Shown piece by piece: positions 1 through 4,853 of a DNA stretch of 10,105 nucleotides. Position 1 is the first letter of the stretch. Every line of letters begins with the position of its first letter. The stretch is from the NCBI GenBank assembly GCA_900555215.1, contig USKR01000025.1, forward strand, positions 1 to 10,105. Direction: 5' to 3'. The position numbers were made by a program, and so were the translations under genes. The DNA comes from an uncultured Ruminococcus sp. (GTDB taxonomy: Bacteria > Bacillota > Clostridia > Lachnospirales > Lachnospiraceae). The notes below the pieces were generated by a model, which saw only the letters and a program-made list of their open reading frames with translations, ran no database searches and was not told the DNA's origin.

Positions 1-1180
1 GGATCTGCGCCATGGCTTCCTCCAGCTGTTCCTCGCCTGTCCCGGTCATGCTGCCTGAGAAATCAAGGCAGTAAATGTTAAGCGACGGCTTTTTGAAATT
101 TGTCTGGTAGACATTCAGAGCGTCCATGAGAACATCAGAAGCAGGCATTTGTATGGGAGAGAGTATACGCTCTGTATCAATGCCCCAGTCAGGATTAAAG
201 ACATTTTTATTTTCGTCTGAAACTCCGTTCGCAGTGATCCGCCGTCCGGCAGCCTCTATGGCTGCCTGGCTGTCAGAAGACATAAGCTCTTCCTGGAATT
301 TAAGGAATGCGTTTTCTTTATCCTCGTCACCGTGGTCTACATACCCAAGCGGGGAATCTGCAATCGACAGACCGTCATACGGATAAACCGCATACAGAGG
401 CTCTTTCCCCTCAGATACAAGCTGCTCATTAGCGTCGATGATCAGGCATTCGTAGTTCACCATTGCATCGTAATCTCCGGTGAGGAACAGATCTTTCAGC
501 CAGTCGGAACTGCCGGAGCTGCGTTCAACCCCTGCAAGCAGAGTGCGGATCTCCTGCTGGAGGTCCGGGTTCTGCAGGTCGCCGGCAGTCAGTCCCTCGT
601 GCTTCCCGAGCAGTGCATAGAGAAAACCGATATACGCGCTCGCCCCCGAATTAGACTGTGTAGCGCTTGTCATGCAGAAGGTCATTTTCCCGTCTGTGAT
701 CGCGGAGAGAATATCCTTTACGGAGACATCAGTACCGACAAAACCAAGCTCTTCTGCAAGACTCTGGCGAATACCGAATACGACCGGTGTCAGGGAAACA
801 GACTGACTGTGTTTGACCAGATGCCCGGTGTCTCCCAGGGAAATCCACATGCTGCTTGCGGGCCAGACGGCGTCGTATCCGTCTGCTCCGCTCTGGAGTT
901 CCCGCATAATATCAACGGAACCTTTATAATCCATCTCTATACGAACGCCCGCCTTGTCTGCGCAGTCCTCTATGATTTCTTCCAGTTCCTGGTTTTCTGA
1001 ACCGGAAAGAATGCGGACAGTATCTCCGCCGCCCTCAGAAGATCCGGAAGAAGTACCGGACCCGCCGGAGTCGGATGCCCCGGCGTCTTCGAGTGCACGT
1101 CCTCCCGGAAGAAGCCCGCAGCCGGAAACAGCGAGCACAGTACAGGCGGTCAGAAGAAGTGCGGTAAGTCTTTTCCTCAT
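1..1180 (-). CDS. Lipoprotein with solute-binding-like domain and VWA domain (3' end beyond window)
   Basis: The gene starts at the ATG at 1180, preceded by an AAGGAG ribosome binding site about 8 bases upstream, and stays open for 393 codons to the left edge. Residues 1-21 are a lipoprotein signal: a basic start, a hydrophobic stretch, and lipobox VSGC with the lipidated Cys at 21. A Gly/Ser-rich linker (about 34-53) follows, then a type 2 periplasmic-binding-protein-like region (about 54-345) with a SNSGAS-type ligand-loop sequence resembling PstS/ModA-like proteins. At 373-377 DFSGS fits the MIDAS DxSxS metal site that opens a VWA domain; the rest of that domain lies outside the window. 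Proteins joining these two domains are known in Firmicutes and Actinobacteria, but their ligand is generally not established. It should be anchored on the outer face of the membrane. No permease gene is visible beside it, so ordinary ABC import is not supported. The domain reading is fairly firm; the function is unknown. Confidence 0.9.
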   Translation of the reverse strand, partial: MRKRLTALLLTACTVLAVSGCGLLPGGRALEDAGASDSGGSGTSSGSSEGGGDTVRILSGSENQELEEIIEDCADKAGVRIEMDYKGSVDIMRELQSGADGYDAVWPASSMWISLGDTGHLVKHSQSVSLTPVVFGIRQSLAEELGFVGTDVSVKDILSAITDGKMTFCMTSATQSNSGASAYIGFLYALLGKHEGLTAGDLQNPDLQQEIRTLLAGVERSSGSSDWLKDLFLTGDYDAMVNYECLIIDANEQLVSEGKEPLYAVYPYDGLSIADSPLGYVDHGDEDKENAFLKFQEELMSSDSQAAIEAAGRRITANGVSDENKNVFNPDWGIDTERILSPIQMPASDVLMDALNVYQTNFKKPSLNIYCLDFSGSMTGTGEEQLEEAMAQI

Positions 1181-1226
1181 AATAGATTCTCCTTTGTCTT
1201 ATCCATAAAGTCTGACAAAATACTAC

Positions 1227-1255
1227 ATGGTATCCTTTTAACTATTTTCACGCAA
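1227..1255 (-). promoter_or_regulatory. Candidate promoter for the lipoprotein/VWA gene
   Basis: Read on the minus strand, TTGCGT (1255-1250) and TACCAT (1232-1227) are separated by 17 bases. They match the sigma-A boxes at 3 of 6 and 4 of 6 positions. The match is weak, which would suit a promoter that needs an activator at the upstream repeat array. Other starts in this A/T-rich stretch are possible. Confidence 0.25.
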
Positions 1256-1292
1256 ACCGTGAAATCCTGCTATCTGCCAAGTGTGAAAAGCA

Positions 1293-1333
1293 CGTAAAAA
1301 TCCTGTAAAAAACAATGTAAAAGTCCTTGTTAA
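1293..1333 (-). promoter_or_regulatory. Array of four PhoP/WalR-like direct repeats
   Basis: On the minus strand there are four hexamers in tandem: TTAACA (1333-1328), TTTACA (1321-1316), TTTACA (1309-1304) and TTTACG (1298-1293). The steps between them are 12, 12 and 11 bases, about one helical turn. Tandem hexamers of this kind with 4-6 base spacers are the known layout of Bacillus PhoP boxes. On the other strand they read TGTWAH, the WalR half-site. Both regulators are OmpR-family response regulators. The array lies about 40 bases upstream of the candidate -35 box of the lipoprotein gene. Which regulator binds, if any, is inference. Confidence 0.4.
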
Positions 1334-1408
1334 ATTTCCATCAGAAAAATGGCGGCGCAAGGGGGATTTTGTTTTGGTTTCCGTACAATTATCACAGGAA
1401 AACACCTG

Positions 1409-1437
1409 ATCTGCAGGGCAGATATGCAGTTGCTGCA
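1409..1437. repeat. Two adjacent small inverted repeats
   Basis: ATCTGC (1409-1414) and GCAGAT (1418-1423) form a 6-bp stem with a 3-base loop. Directly after it, TGCAG (1425-1429) and CTGCA (1433-1437) form a 5-bp stem with a 3-base loop. No T-run follows on the plus strand, so this is not an intrinsic terminator. It could be an operator pair or chance. Confidence 0.3.
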
Positions 1438-1471
1438 AGAAAAGATAATAAACAGACATATCGAAACAGCA

Positions 1472-1489
1472 TAGTTAATTGCTTAACGA
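1472..1489. promoter_or_regulatory. Rex-like operator palindrome
   Basis: GTTAA (1474-1478) and TTAAC (1483-1487) form a perfect palindrome around TTGC. The consensus known for clostridial Rex, the NADH/NAD+-sensing repressor, is TTGTTAANNNNTTAACAA. The 18 bases here match 12 of its 14 fixed positions, differing only at the second position and the second-to-last. It lies about 70 bases before a pyridine-nucleotide-dependent flavoprotein gene and covers a possible -35 box, as expected for a repressor site. Assignment to Rex is inference from sequence match and context. Confidence 0.5.
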
Positions 1490-1520
1490 TTATTGACATT
1501 TTTTAATTTGGTGTCAGACT
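1479..1520 (+). promoter_or_regulatory. Promoter region of the GltD-like gene
   Basis: Two overlapping sigma-A readings are possible. The first is TTGCTT (1479-1484), 17 bases, then TTTAAT (1502-1507, 5 of 6), whose -35 box lies inside the Rex-like palindrome. The second is a perfect -35 box TTGACA (1493-1498), 16 bases, then a poor -10 box CAGACT (1515-1520) helped by an upstream TG. TGACA and TGTCA also make a 5-bp inverted repeat across the second promoter (1494-1516). Either start leaves a short leader of roughly 30-45 bases. Confidence 0.45.
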
Positions 1521-1557
1521 AAAACTATCAGTAGACTGAATATAGGAGGAGTTTCAG

Positions 1558-2796
1558 ATGGGACTGCATGCGATCGACGAGGCGAAGAGATGCCTGAACT
1601 GTAAAAAACCAAGATGTATGGAAGGGTGTCCGATCCATACGCCTATCCCGGCGATGATCCGGATGTTTCTTGACGGACAGATGACGGAAGGAGCACAGAT
1701 GGTCTTTGCCAATAACCCTCTGTCAGTTATCTGCTCTCTTGTGTGCGACCATGAAAAGCAGTGCGAAGGGCACTGCGTAAAAGGGATCAAAGGAGAGCCT
1801 GTGCATATCTCTTCTATTGAGAATTATATTTCGGACACATGTTTTGATAAAATGAAGCTGGAAAAGAAGCCGTGGAACGGCGGCAGGATCGGCGTGGTCG
1901 GCGCCGGACCGGCAGGGATCACCATCGCCATACTTATGGCTTGCAGGGGATACCGCGTCACGATCTTTGAGATCCGCGAAAAGATCGGCGGGATCCTCAG
2001 GTACGGGATACCTGAATTTCGTCTTCCAAAGTCCATACTGGACCGATATTATTTAAAAATGAAGGAGCTGGGGATCCGTTTCCGACCCAATTTTGCCCTG
2101 GGTGGTTCTACGGGAGTCCACGATCTGCTGGAAGACGGATATAACGCAGTATTCATCGGAACAGGGACGTGGCGTCCGTACCGGCTGAATATCCCCGGCG
2201 AGACGTTTGGAAATGTTCACTATGGCATCAACTACCTGAACAACCCCGATGTTTATGACCTGGGAGACCGGGTAGTCGTGATCGGTGCGGGAAACGCGGC
2301 GATGGATGTGGCGAGAACCGCTATCCGTAAGGGCTCCCGGTATGTTACAGTCTACTCTGTGACAGAAGTACCGGCGGCATCGCCAAAAGAGGTAGAGTAT
2401 GCCAGGATCGACGGCGTGCAGTTTGAATTTCTTCAGACCGCGTCCCGGATCACGGACGATGGGGTGATGATCTGCGATGTTGAATGGGATGACAGGGGAC
2501 AGATGGTAAAGCATGAGGAGACCGAAAGATTTGTCCCTGCTGACAGCATTATCATCTCGATCTCGCAGGGACCGCAGGACCGGATCGTCAACAGGGATAA
2601 AGAGCTGAAGGTAGACGGACGCGGGCTTTTGAAGACAAATGAAAAAGGCGAGACCACCATGAAGGGGATCTTCGCCTCTGGAGATGTAGTCACCGGCGCC
2701 AAGACCGTGGTCGAGGAGGTAAAATGTTCGAAAATGACCGCGGACGCCATGGATGATCATGTGAAAGCTATCCTTTCTTCATCTTCATCCTCTTGA
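1558..2796 (+). CDS. Stand-alone GltD-like NAD(P)H-dependent FAD/Fe-S oxidoreductase
   Basis: The protein has 412 residues and belongs to the family of the glutamate synthase small subunit. The ATG at 1558 has AGGAGGA 7 bases upstream. Cys 12, 15, 20, 24 and 59, 63, 69, 73 are the two N-terminal Cys groups that bind [4Fe-4S] clusters in GltD-like proteins. GAGPAG at 115-120 is the FAD dinucleotide-binding loop, GAGNAA at 243-248 the NAD(P)H-binding loop, and ASGD at 373-376 the C-terminal FAD-binding motif. The family passes electrons from NAD(P)H through FAD and Fe-S to a partner. No glutamate synthase large subunit or NfnA-type partner lies in the window, so the acceptor is unknown and naming it gltD would be unsafe. 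It is shorter than typical GltD (about 470) and ends in six serines encoded where it overlaps the convergent subunit D gene by 29 bases. A Rex-like site upstream suggests redox control. Confidence 0.93.
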   Translation: MGLHAIDEAKRCLNCKKPRCMEGCPIHTPIPAMIRMFLDGQMTEGAQMVFANNPLSVICSLVCDHEKQCEGHCVKGIKGEPVHISSIENYISDTCFDKMKLEKKPWNGGRIGVVGAGPAGITIAILMACRGYRVTIFEIREKIGGILRYGIPEFRLPKSILDRYYLKMKELGIRFRPNFALGGSTGVHDLLEDGYNAVFIGTGTWRPYRLNIPGETFGNVHYGINYLNNPDVYDLGDRVVVIGAGNAAMDVARTAIRKGSRYVTVYSVTEVPAASPKEVEYARIDGVQFEFLQTASRITDDGVMICDVEWDDRGQMVKHEETERFVPADSIIISISQGPQDRIVNRDKELKVDGRGLLKTNEKGETTMKGIFASGDVVTGAKTVVEEVKCSKMTADAMDDHVKAILSSSSSS

Positions 2797-3391
2797 TGAC
2801 CTTCAGCCTTGTGAACTCTTCTCTCTCCTTTTCTTCCAGTGCGTTGGTGATCGTGTATACGAGAGAAGAGTACATGGGGATCGTAATATTCTGGAGGGCG
2901 TTGGCACGCTTCTGTGTCTTCTTGATATTGCTTGCCAGACGGTAGGCGGCGTTTTCTACCATTGATAGTTTCACGGTCAGGTCTTTTACTTTGCGGAAAG
3001 CCTCCCTTGCCTTGTCAATGGACTCGTGGGTCGTGCTGAAGGAGTAAGTCGGTTTCCCGGCGTCCGGCACATATTTCACATGGGGGATTTCGGTCCCCAT
3101 GATACTCCTGGTCTGGATCGTGATCGAATTTTCGATCGGTACGGTATAAGCAAGAAGTTCTACATTGCTGATACCATTTTCAATATTCGCGCGCTGAAGG
3201 CACTGATAGGCATAAGTAAAAGTTGTGTCAATCTCCTCCTGGATACTGCGGGCCTCGTCGATCAGGTCCATCAGTTCCCGGATCAGTATATTCCGTTTTT
3301 TGTCCATCAGGTCATAGCCCTGTTTTGCAAGCGCCAGCGAGTTCTTCGCCAGCATTAAGTTTCCTTTCGTCGGAAATGTGCGCGGATCCAT
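2768..3391 (-). CDS. atpD (ntpD): V/A-type ATPase subunit D (central stalk)
   Basis: The 207-residue protein starts at the ATG at 3391 with AAGGAGG about 6 bases upstream. It opens with the family pattern of a Pro/Thr-containing start leading into a long basic helix (FPTKGNLMLAKNSLALAK, residues 6-23) and ends in a helix rich in Arg and Lys (EFTRLKVIKR). Length and helical make-up fit subunit D, which forms the coiled-coil rotor shaft turning inside the A3B3 head and pairs with subunit F. D genes usually follow B directly. Here three other genes and a terminator lie between them, while a 42-base gap to the FakA-like gene suggests D is co-transcribed with those three. Its last 29 bases overlap the tail of the convergent oxidoreductase gene, so no separate terminator fits between them. 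Confidence 0.96.
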   Translation of the reverse strand: MDPRTFPTKGNLMLAKNSLALAKQGYDLMDKKRNILIRELMDLIDEARSIQEEIDTTFTYAYQCLQRANIENGISNVELLAYTVPIENSITIQTRSIMGTEIPHVKYVPDAGKPTYSFSTTHESIDKAREAFRKVKDLTVKLSMVENAAYRLASNIKKTQKRANALQNITIPMYSSLVYTITNALEEKEREEFTRLKVIKRMKMKKG

Positions 3392-3433
3392 AGAATCCCT
3401 CCTTAAAAAGTGTCATTCGATGTAAGAGTGATG

Positions 3434-3685
3434 TTATCCCTTCAGCCCTCGGGACTGTCTGTCCATATCTTCTATTACAATGTCGTAAATTTCACCGAGA
3501 GAAGCGCAGTATTCCAGTACTTTCCACGGCTCGTTCGTGTGGAAATGGATTTTGATCAGCTCCTCATCGCCCACAGCGAGAAGGCAGTCCCCCTTAAAGT
3601 GTTCGGTAAAATATTCACTGATCTTATCTTCGTCGAGATCTTCTCCTTCAATGAGAAGCTGAGTGTCATATCTGAATTCTAACAT
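3434..3685 (-). CDS. Small stand-alone protein like the FakA/YloV middle domain
   Basis: The protein has 83 residues, with an ATG at 3685 and AAGGAG 9 bases upstream. It resembles the middle domain of FakA/YloV, the ATP-binding subunit of bacterial fatty acid kinase: GDEELIKIHFHTNEPWKVLEY (in two parts, 39-49 and 50-59) fits the family's HVHTN segment, with His 47, His 49, Thr 50 and Asn 51. The kinase and FakB-binding domains are absent, so it cannot be a full kinase. Where I recall FakA having a conserved Cys near the start of this domain, Asp 7 stands here (Tyr-Asp-Thr). Small proteins like this are often labelled 'kinase to dihydroxyacetone kinase', a misleading name. It lies between a lipoprotein gene and subunit D, same strand. 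Family resemblance is from memory of motifs; function is unknown. Confidence 0.85.
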   Translation of the reverse strand: MLEFRYDTQLLIEGEDLDEDKISEYFTEHFKGDCLLAVGDEELIKIHFHTNEPWKVLEYCASLGEIYDIVIEDMDRQSRGLKG

Positions 3686-3752
3686 AAAAGTTCGCTCCTT
3701 TATATGAATGATTTGTTTTCGGTATGAGCTGACCGCATATCGGAATGTCCTG

Positions 3753-4151
3753 TTATCCTTCTACATATTTCAGATAAGGGATTACTGCTTCTTCAGTCTC
3801 TGCCAGCAATACCTGTGATTCGACTGATGTATAGATAACCGTACCTTCAGGCAGAACAGTTGCATCCCAGTCCTGAAAATCATCCGTGATACCGGAACGG
3901 GTGACCTTCCCGAGCGCCTCCCCTTTGGCAAGAGGGAGTTCGCCTACCCAGTCTACATCCAGGGCATTTACATACGCTGTGTCCTCGTATACAAACAGGT
4001 CAATGTCAGGATCAGCAGAATAGAGCTTCTCAGGGGAAGCGTTTTCTGCTGTGGATACTGTACTCCGGCATCCTGTAATACAGAGGAGGAGAAAAATGGA
4101 AAGGCACATGAACACGCACCATACTTTCTTTCTGTTTCGGCAGAGTATCAT
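3753..4151 (-). CDS. Small predicted lipoprotein of unknown function
   Basis: The protein has 132 residues, with an ATG at 4151 preceded by GGGAGGTG. The N-terminus is a clear lipoprotein signal: basic residues at 5-9, a hydrophobic core at about 10-27, and a lipobox ITGC with the lipidated Cys at 28. The mature part (about 105 residues) is acidic and predicted to sit outside the membrane. Its C-terminal half, with LPEGTVIYTS and the ending YLKYVEG, resembles small uncharacterised Gram-positive proteins that share an LPxGTxIY ... YLxxVEG pattern; I know no function for them. It lies 30 bases after the VOC gene and 67 bases before the FakA-like gene, so the three probably share a transcript that reaches subunit D. 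A role linked to the ATPase is possible but unsupported by any motif. Confidence 0.85.
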   Translation of the reverse strand: MILCRNRKKVWCVFMCLSIFLLLCITGCRSTVSTAENASPEKLYSADPDIDLFVYEDTAYVNALDVDWVGELPLAKGEALGKVTRSGITDDFQDWDATVLPEGTVIYTSVESQVLLAETEEAVIPYLKYVEG

Positions 4152-4181
4152 GACGGCACCTCCCTTGTGATTTTCGGATGT

Positions 4182-4544
4182 TTATGACGGAGTCCTGACC
4201 TCGATCAGATTACCGTCCGGATCGTAGATGCGGACGAGCTTCTGTCCCCACGGCAGCTCGGTTAATTTAGTTACGTAATGTATCGGTGCTGGAAAATTAT
4301 TTAATTTCCCAATAAATTTATCGATATCTTTTTCTTCAAAGTAGAGTTCAGAGGAATGGTTTTGAAACACAATGTTCCTGCTGATCTCATCCTTCCATAG
4401 AGAGACATCCTGAAGGACCAGTCCTTCTGTCAGGATCACATTGCCTTCCCGGGCAAGGACTACGTCCAGCCCGAATAGAGAATGGTAAAACTCTTTGGAT
4501 TTTTCGATATCAGTGACTGCGATCAAAATGTTCTTTAATTTCAT
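4182..4544 (-). CDS. VOC/glyoxalase-like protein
   Basis: The protein has 120 residues from the ATG at 4544, chosen because AAGGAG (4557-4552) is 7 bases from it but only 1 base from the in-frame TTG at 4550. Two beta-alpha-beta-beta-beta modules are seen, one from residue 1 to about 50 and one from about 60 to 117. The second ends in DPDGNLIEV, the usual final strand of the vicinal oxygen chelate fold, with Glu 115 at the classical metal-ligand place. The first strand (NILIAV) lacks the His or Gln expected at the first ligand position, so lactoylglutathione lyase activity is not supported. It could be a binding or resistance protein or a small lyase; members of this family cannot be assigned from sequence alone. 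It is the first gene after the terminator at 4694-4730. Confidence 0.9.
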   Translation of the reverse strand: MKLKNILIAVTDIEKSKEFYHSLFGLDVVLAREGNVILTEGLVLQDVSLWKDEISRNIVFQNHSSELYFEEKDIDKFIGKLNNFPAPIHYVTKLTELPWGQKLVRIYDPDGNLIEVRTPS

Positions 4545-4584
4545 ATGCAAGCTCCTTCCGGGAGTATGGCTAAAAAATCCCTCT

Positions 4585-4613
4585 GTTATATTTCATCAGG
4601 CAGGACCTTCCAG
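4585..4613 (-). promoter_or_regulatory. Candidate promoter for the VOC-lipoprotein-FakA-like-D genes
   Basis: On the minus strand CTGGAA (4613-4608) and TATAAC (4590-4585) are 17 bases apart. The -10 box matches 5 of 6; the -35 box only 3 of 6. It lies downstream of the terminator and about 40 bases before the VOC start codon, a sensible place for a separate promoter serving the four genes down to subunit D. Confidence 0.3.
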
Positions 4614-4632
4614 CGGTTGTATTAGTGGATTA

Positions 4633-4653
4633 GCGAAAGGTTCCCGCGAAAGG
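4633..4653. repeat. Short direct repeat
   Basis: GCGAAAGG occurs at 4633-4640 and again at 4646-4653, separated by TTCCC. The surrounding block (about 4597-4690) is not coding and not explained by the promoter or terminator. It may be a dispersed intergenic repeat or part of a structured leader; the sequence alone does not decide. Confidence 0.35.
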
Positions 4654-4693
4654 AAGGAATGCCCCCAAATACGAGCACAGCTCCCATAAATAT

Positions 4694-4730
4694 GAAAAAC
4701 CCGAAAGTCTTGCTCACTTCCGGGTTTTTC
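4694..4730. terminator. Strong, roughly bidirectional intrinsic terminator
   Basis: The arms 4694-4708 and 4716-4730 pair over 15 positions with one A-C mismatch, around a 7-base loop. The stem core is CCCG/CGGG and each arm ends in a run of five A or T, giving a U-run at the 3' end in either direction. In the minus direction it lies 124 bases after the stop codon of subunit B and should end most transcripts of the I-K-F-E-A-B operon before subunit D. Confidence 0.85.
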
Positions 4731-4772
4731 ACTTTTAGCTGCCTTATAAAGACTGCTGTTATCTTTTTGCCT
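4694..4772 (-). ncRNA. Candidate short leader or small RNA, about 79 nt
   Basis: The promoter at 4808-4779 should start transcription near 4772, and the terminator ends at 4694, so a transcript of about 79 nt is predicted with no reading frame of note. It could be a free small RNA or an attenuated leader for the genes down to subunit D. Bases 4754-4749 (AGTCTT on the minus strand) can pair with AAGACT (4711-4706) in the terminator loop and 3' arm, a possible but short (6-bp) antiterminator. It matches no RNA family I recognise. Confidence 0.25.
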
Positions 4773-4795
4773 ACGCATAATATATGCATATGCGT
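4773..4795. promoter_or_regulatory. Inverted repeat over a -10 box, candidate operator
   Basis: ACGCATA (4773-4779) and TATGCGT (4789-4795) are perfect 7-base arms around 9 bases. The repeat covers the -10 box and the start of the spacer of the minus-strand promoter, where a bound dimer would block RNA polymerase. The regulator is unknown. Confidence 0.4.
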
Positions 4796-4808
4796 CAGGT
4801 AAAGTCAA
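4779..4808 (-). promoter_or_regulatory. Strong sigma-A-type promoter downstream of subunit B
   Basis: On the minus strand TTGACT (4808-4803) and TATATT (4784-4779) each match the consensus at 5 of 6 positions and are 18 bases apart. It begins about 46 bases after the subunit B stop codon and points towards the terminator at 4730-4694 and the VOC gene beyond. Confidence 0.6.
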
Positions 4809-4853
4809 GTATACCCGGATTCCCGTCAGATCATACATGTGTGCCCAATCTGT

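Larger units (their letters stand above)
1181..1557. other. Divergent intergenic region, 377 bases
   Basis: This stretch separates two divergent genes and has no convincing gene. It contains, from left to right, a weak minus-strand promoter (about 1227-1255), a phased direct-repeat array (1293-1333), two adjacent small inverted repeats (1409-1437), and a Rex-like palindrome over the plus-strand promoter (1472-1520). The 73-codon minus-strand reading frame at 1238-1459 has no plausible ribosome binding site and no recognisable protein features. Confidence 0.8.
4545..4853. other. Non-coding stretch between ATPase subunit B and the VOC gene, 309 bases
   Basis: This region has no supported gene. 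Read in the minus direction it holds a strong promoter (4808-4779), an inverted repeat on its -10 box, an intrinsic terminator (4730-4694), a block with a short direct repeat, and a second weaker promoter (4613-4585) before the VOC gene. An 80-codon minus-strand frame (4596-4838) crosses the terminator and lacks a ribosome binding site. Confidence 0.8.

Noticed and set aside
332..1000. 222-codon plus-strand frame opposite the lipoprotein/VWA gene
   Set aside because: The minus-strand frame has a lipobox, ribosome binding site and domain motifs; this one has none and is a shadow.
1316..1380. Possible riboswitch or T-box leader before the GltD-like gene
   Set aside because: No T-box sequence, no conserved riboswitch core and no terminator were seen, and the likely transcription start lies downstream of this stretch.
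1238..1459. 73-codon minus-strand reading frame in the divergent intergenic region
   Set aside because: It has no ribosome binding site and no domain or signal features, and it overlaps the regulatory repeats; it looks like chance in A/T-rich DNA.
2053..2760. 235-codon frame antisense to the GltD-like gene
   Set aside because: It is a shadow of a well-supported gene on the other strand, with no start signal and no recognisable motifs.
3392..3433. Possible promoter just before subunit D
   Set aside because: The 42-base gap after the FakA-like gene shows a ribosome binding site but no acceptable -35 and -10 pair.
4545..4550. TTG start for the VOC protein two codons upstream of the ATG
   Set aside because: It is only one base from the ribosome binding site, too close for initiation; the ATG at 4544 has a 7-base spacing.
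4596..4838. 80-codon minus-strand reading frame downstream of subunit B
   Set aside because: It lacks a ribosome binding site and runs straight through the intrinsic terminator and the promoter boxes.
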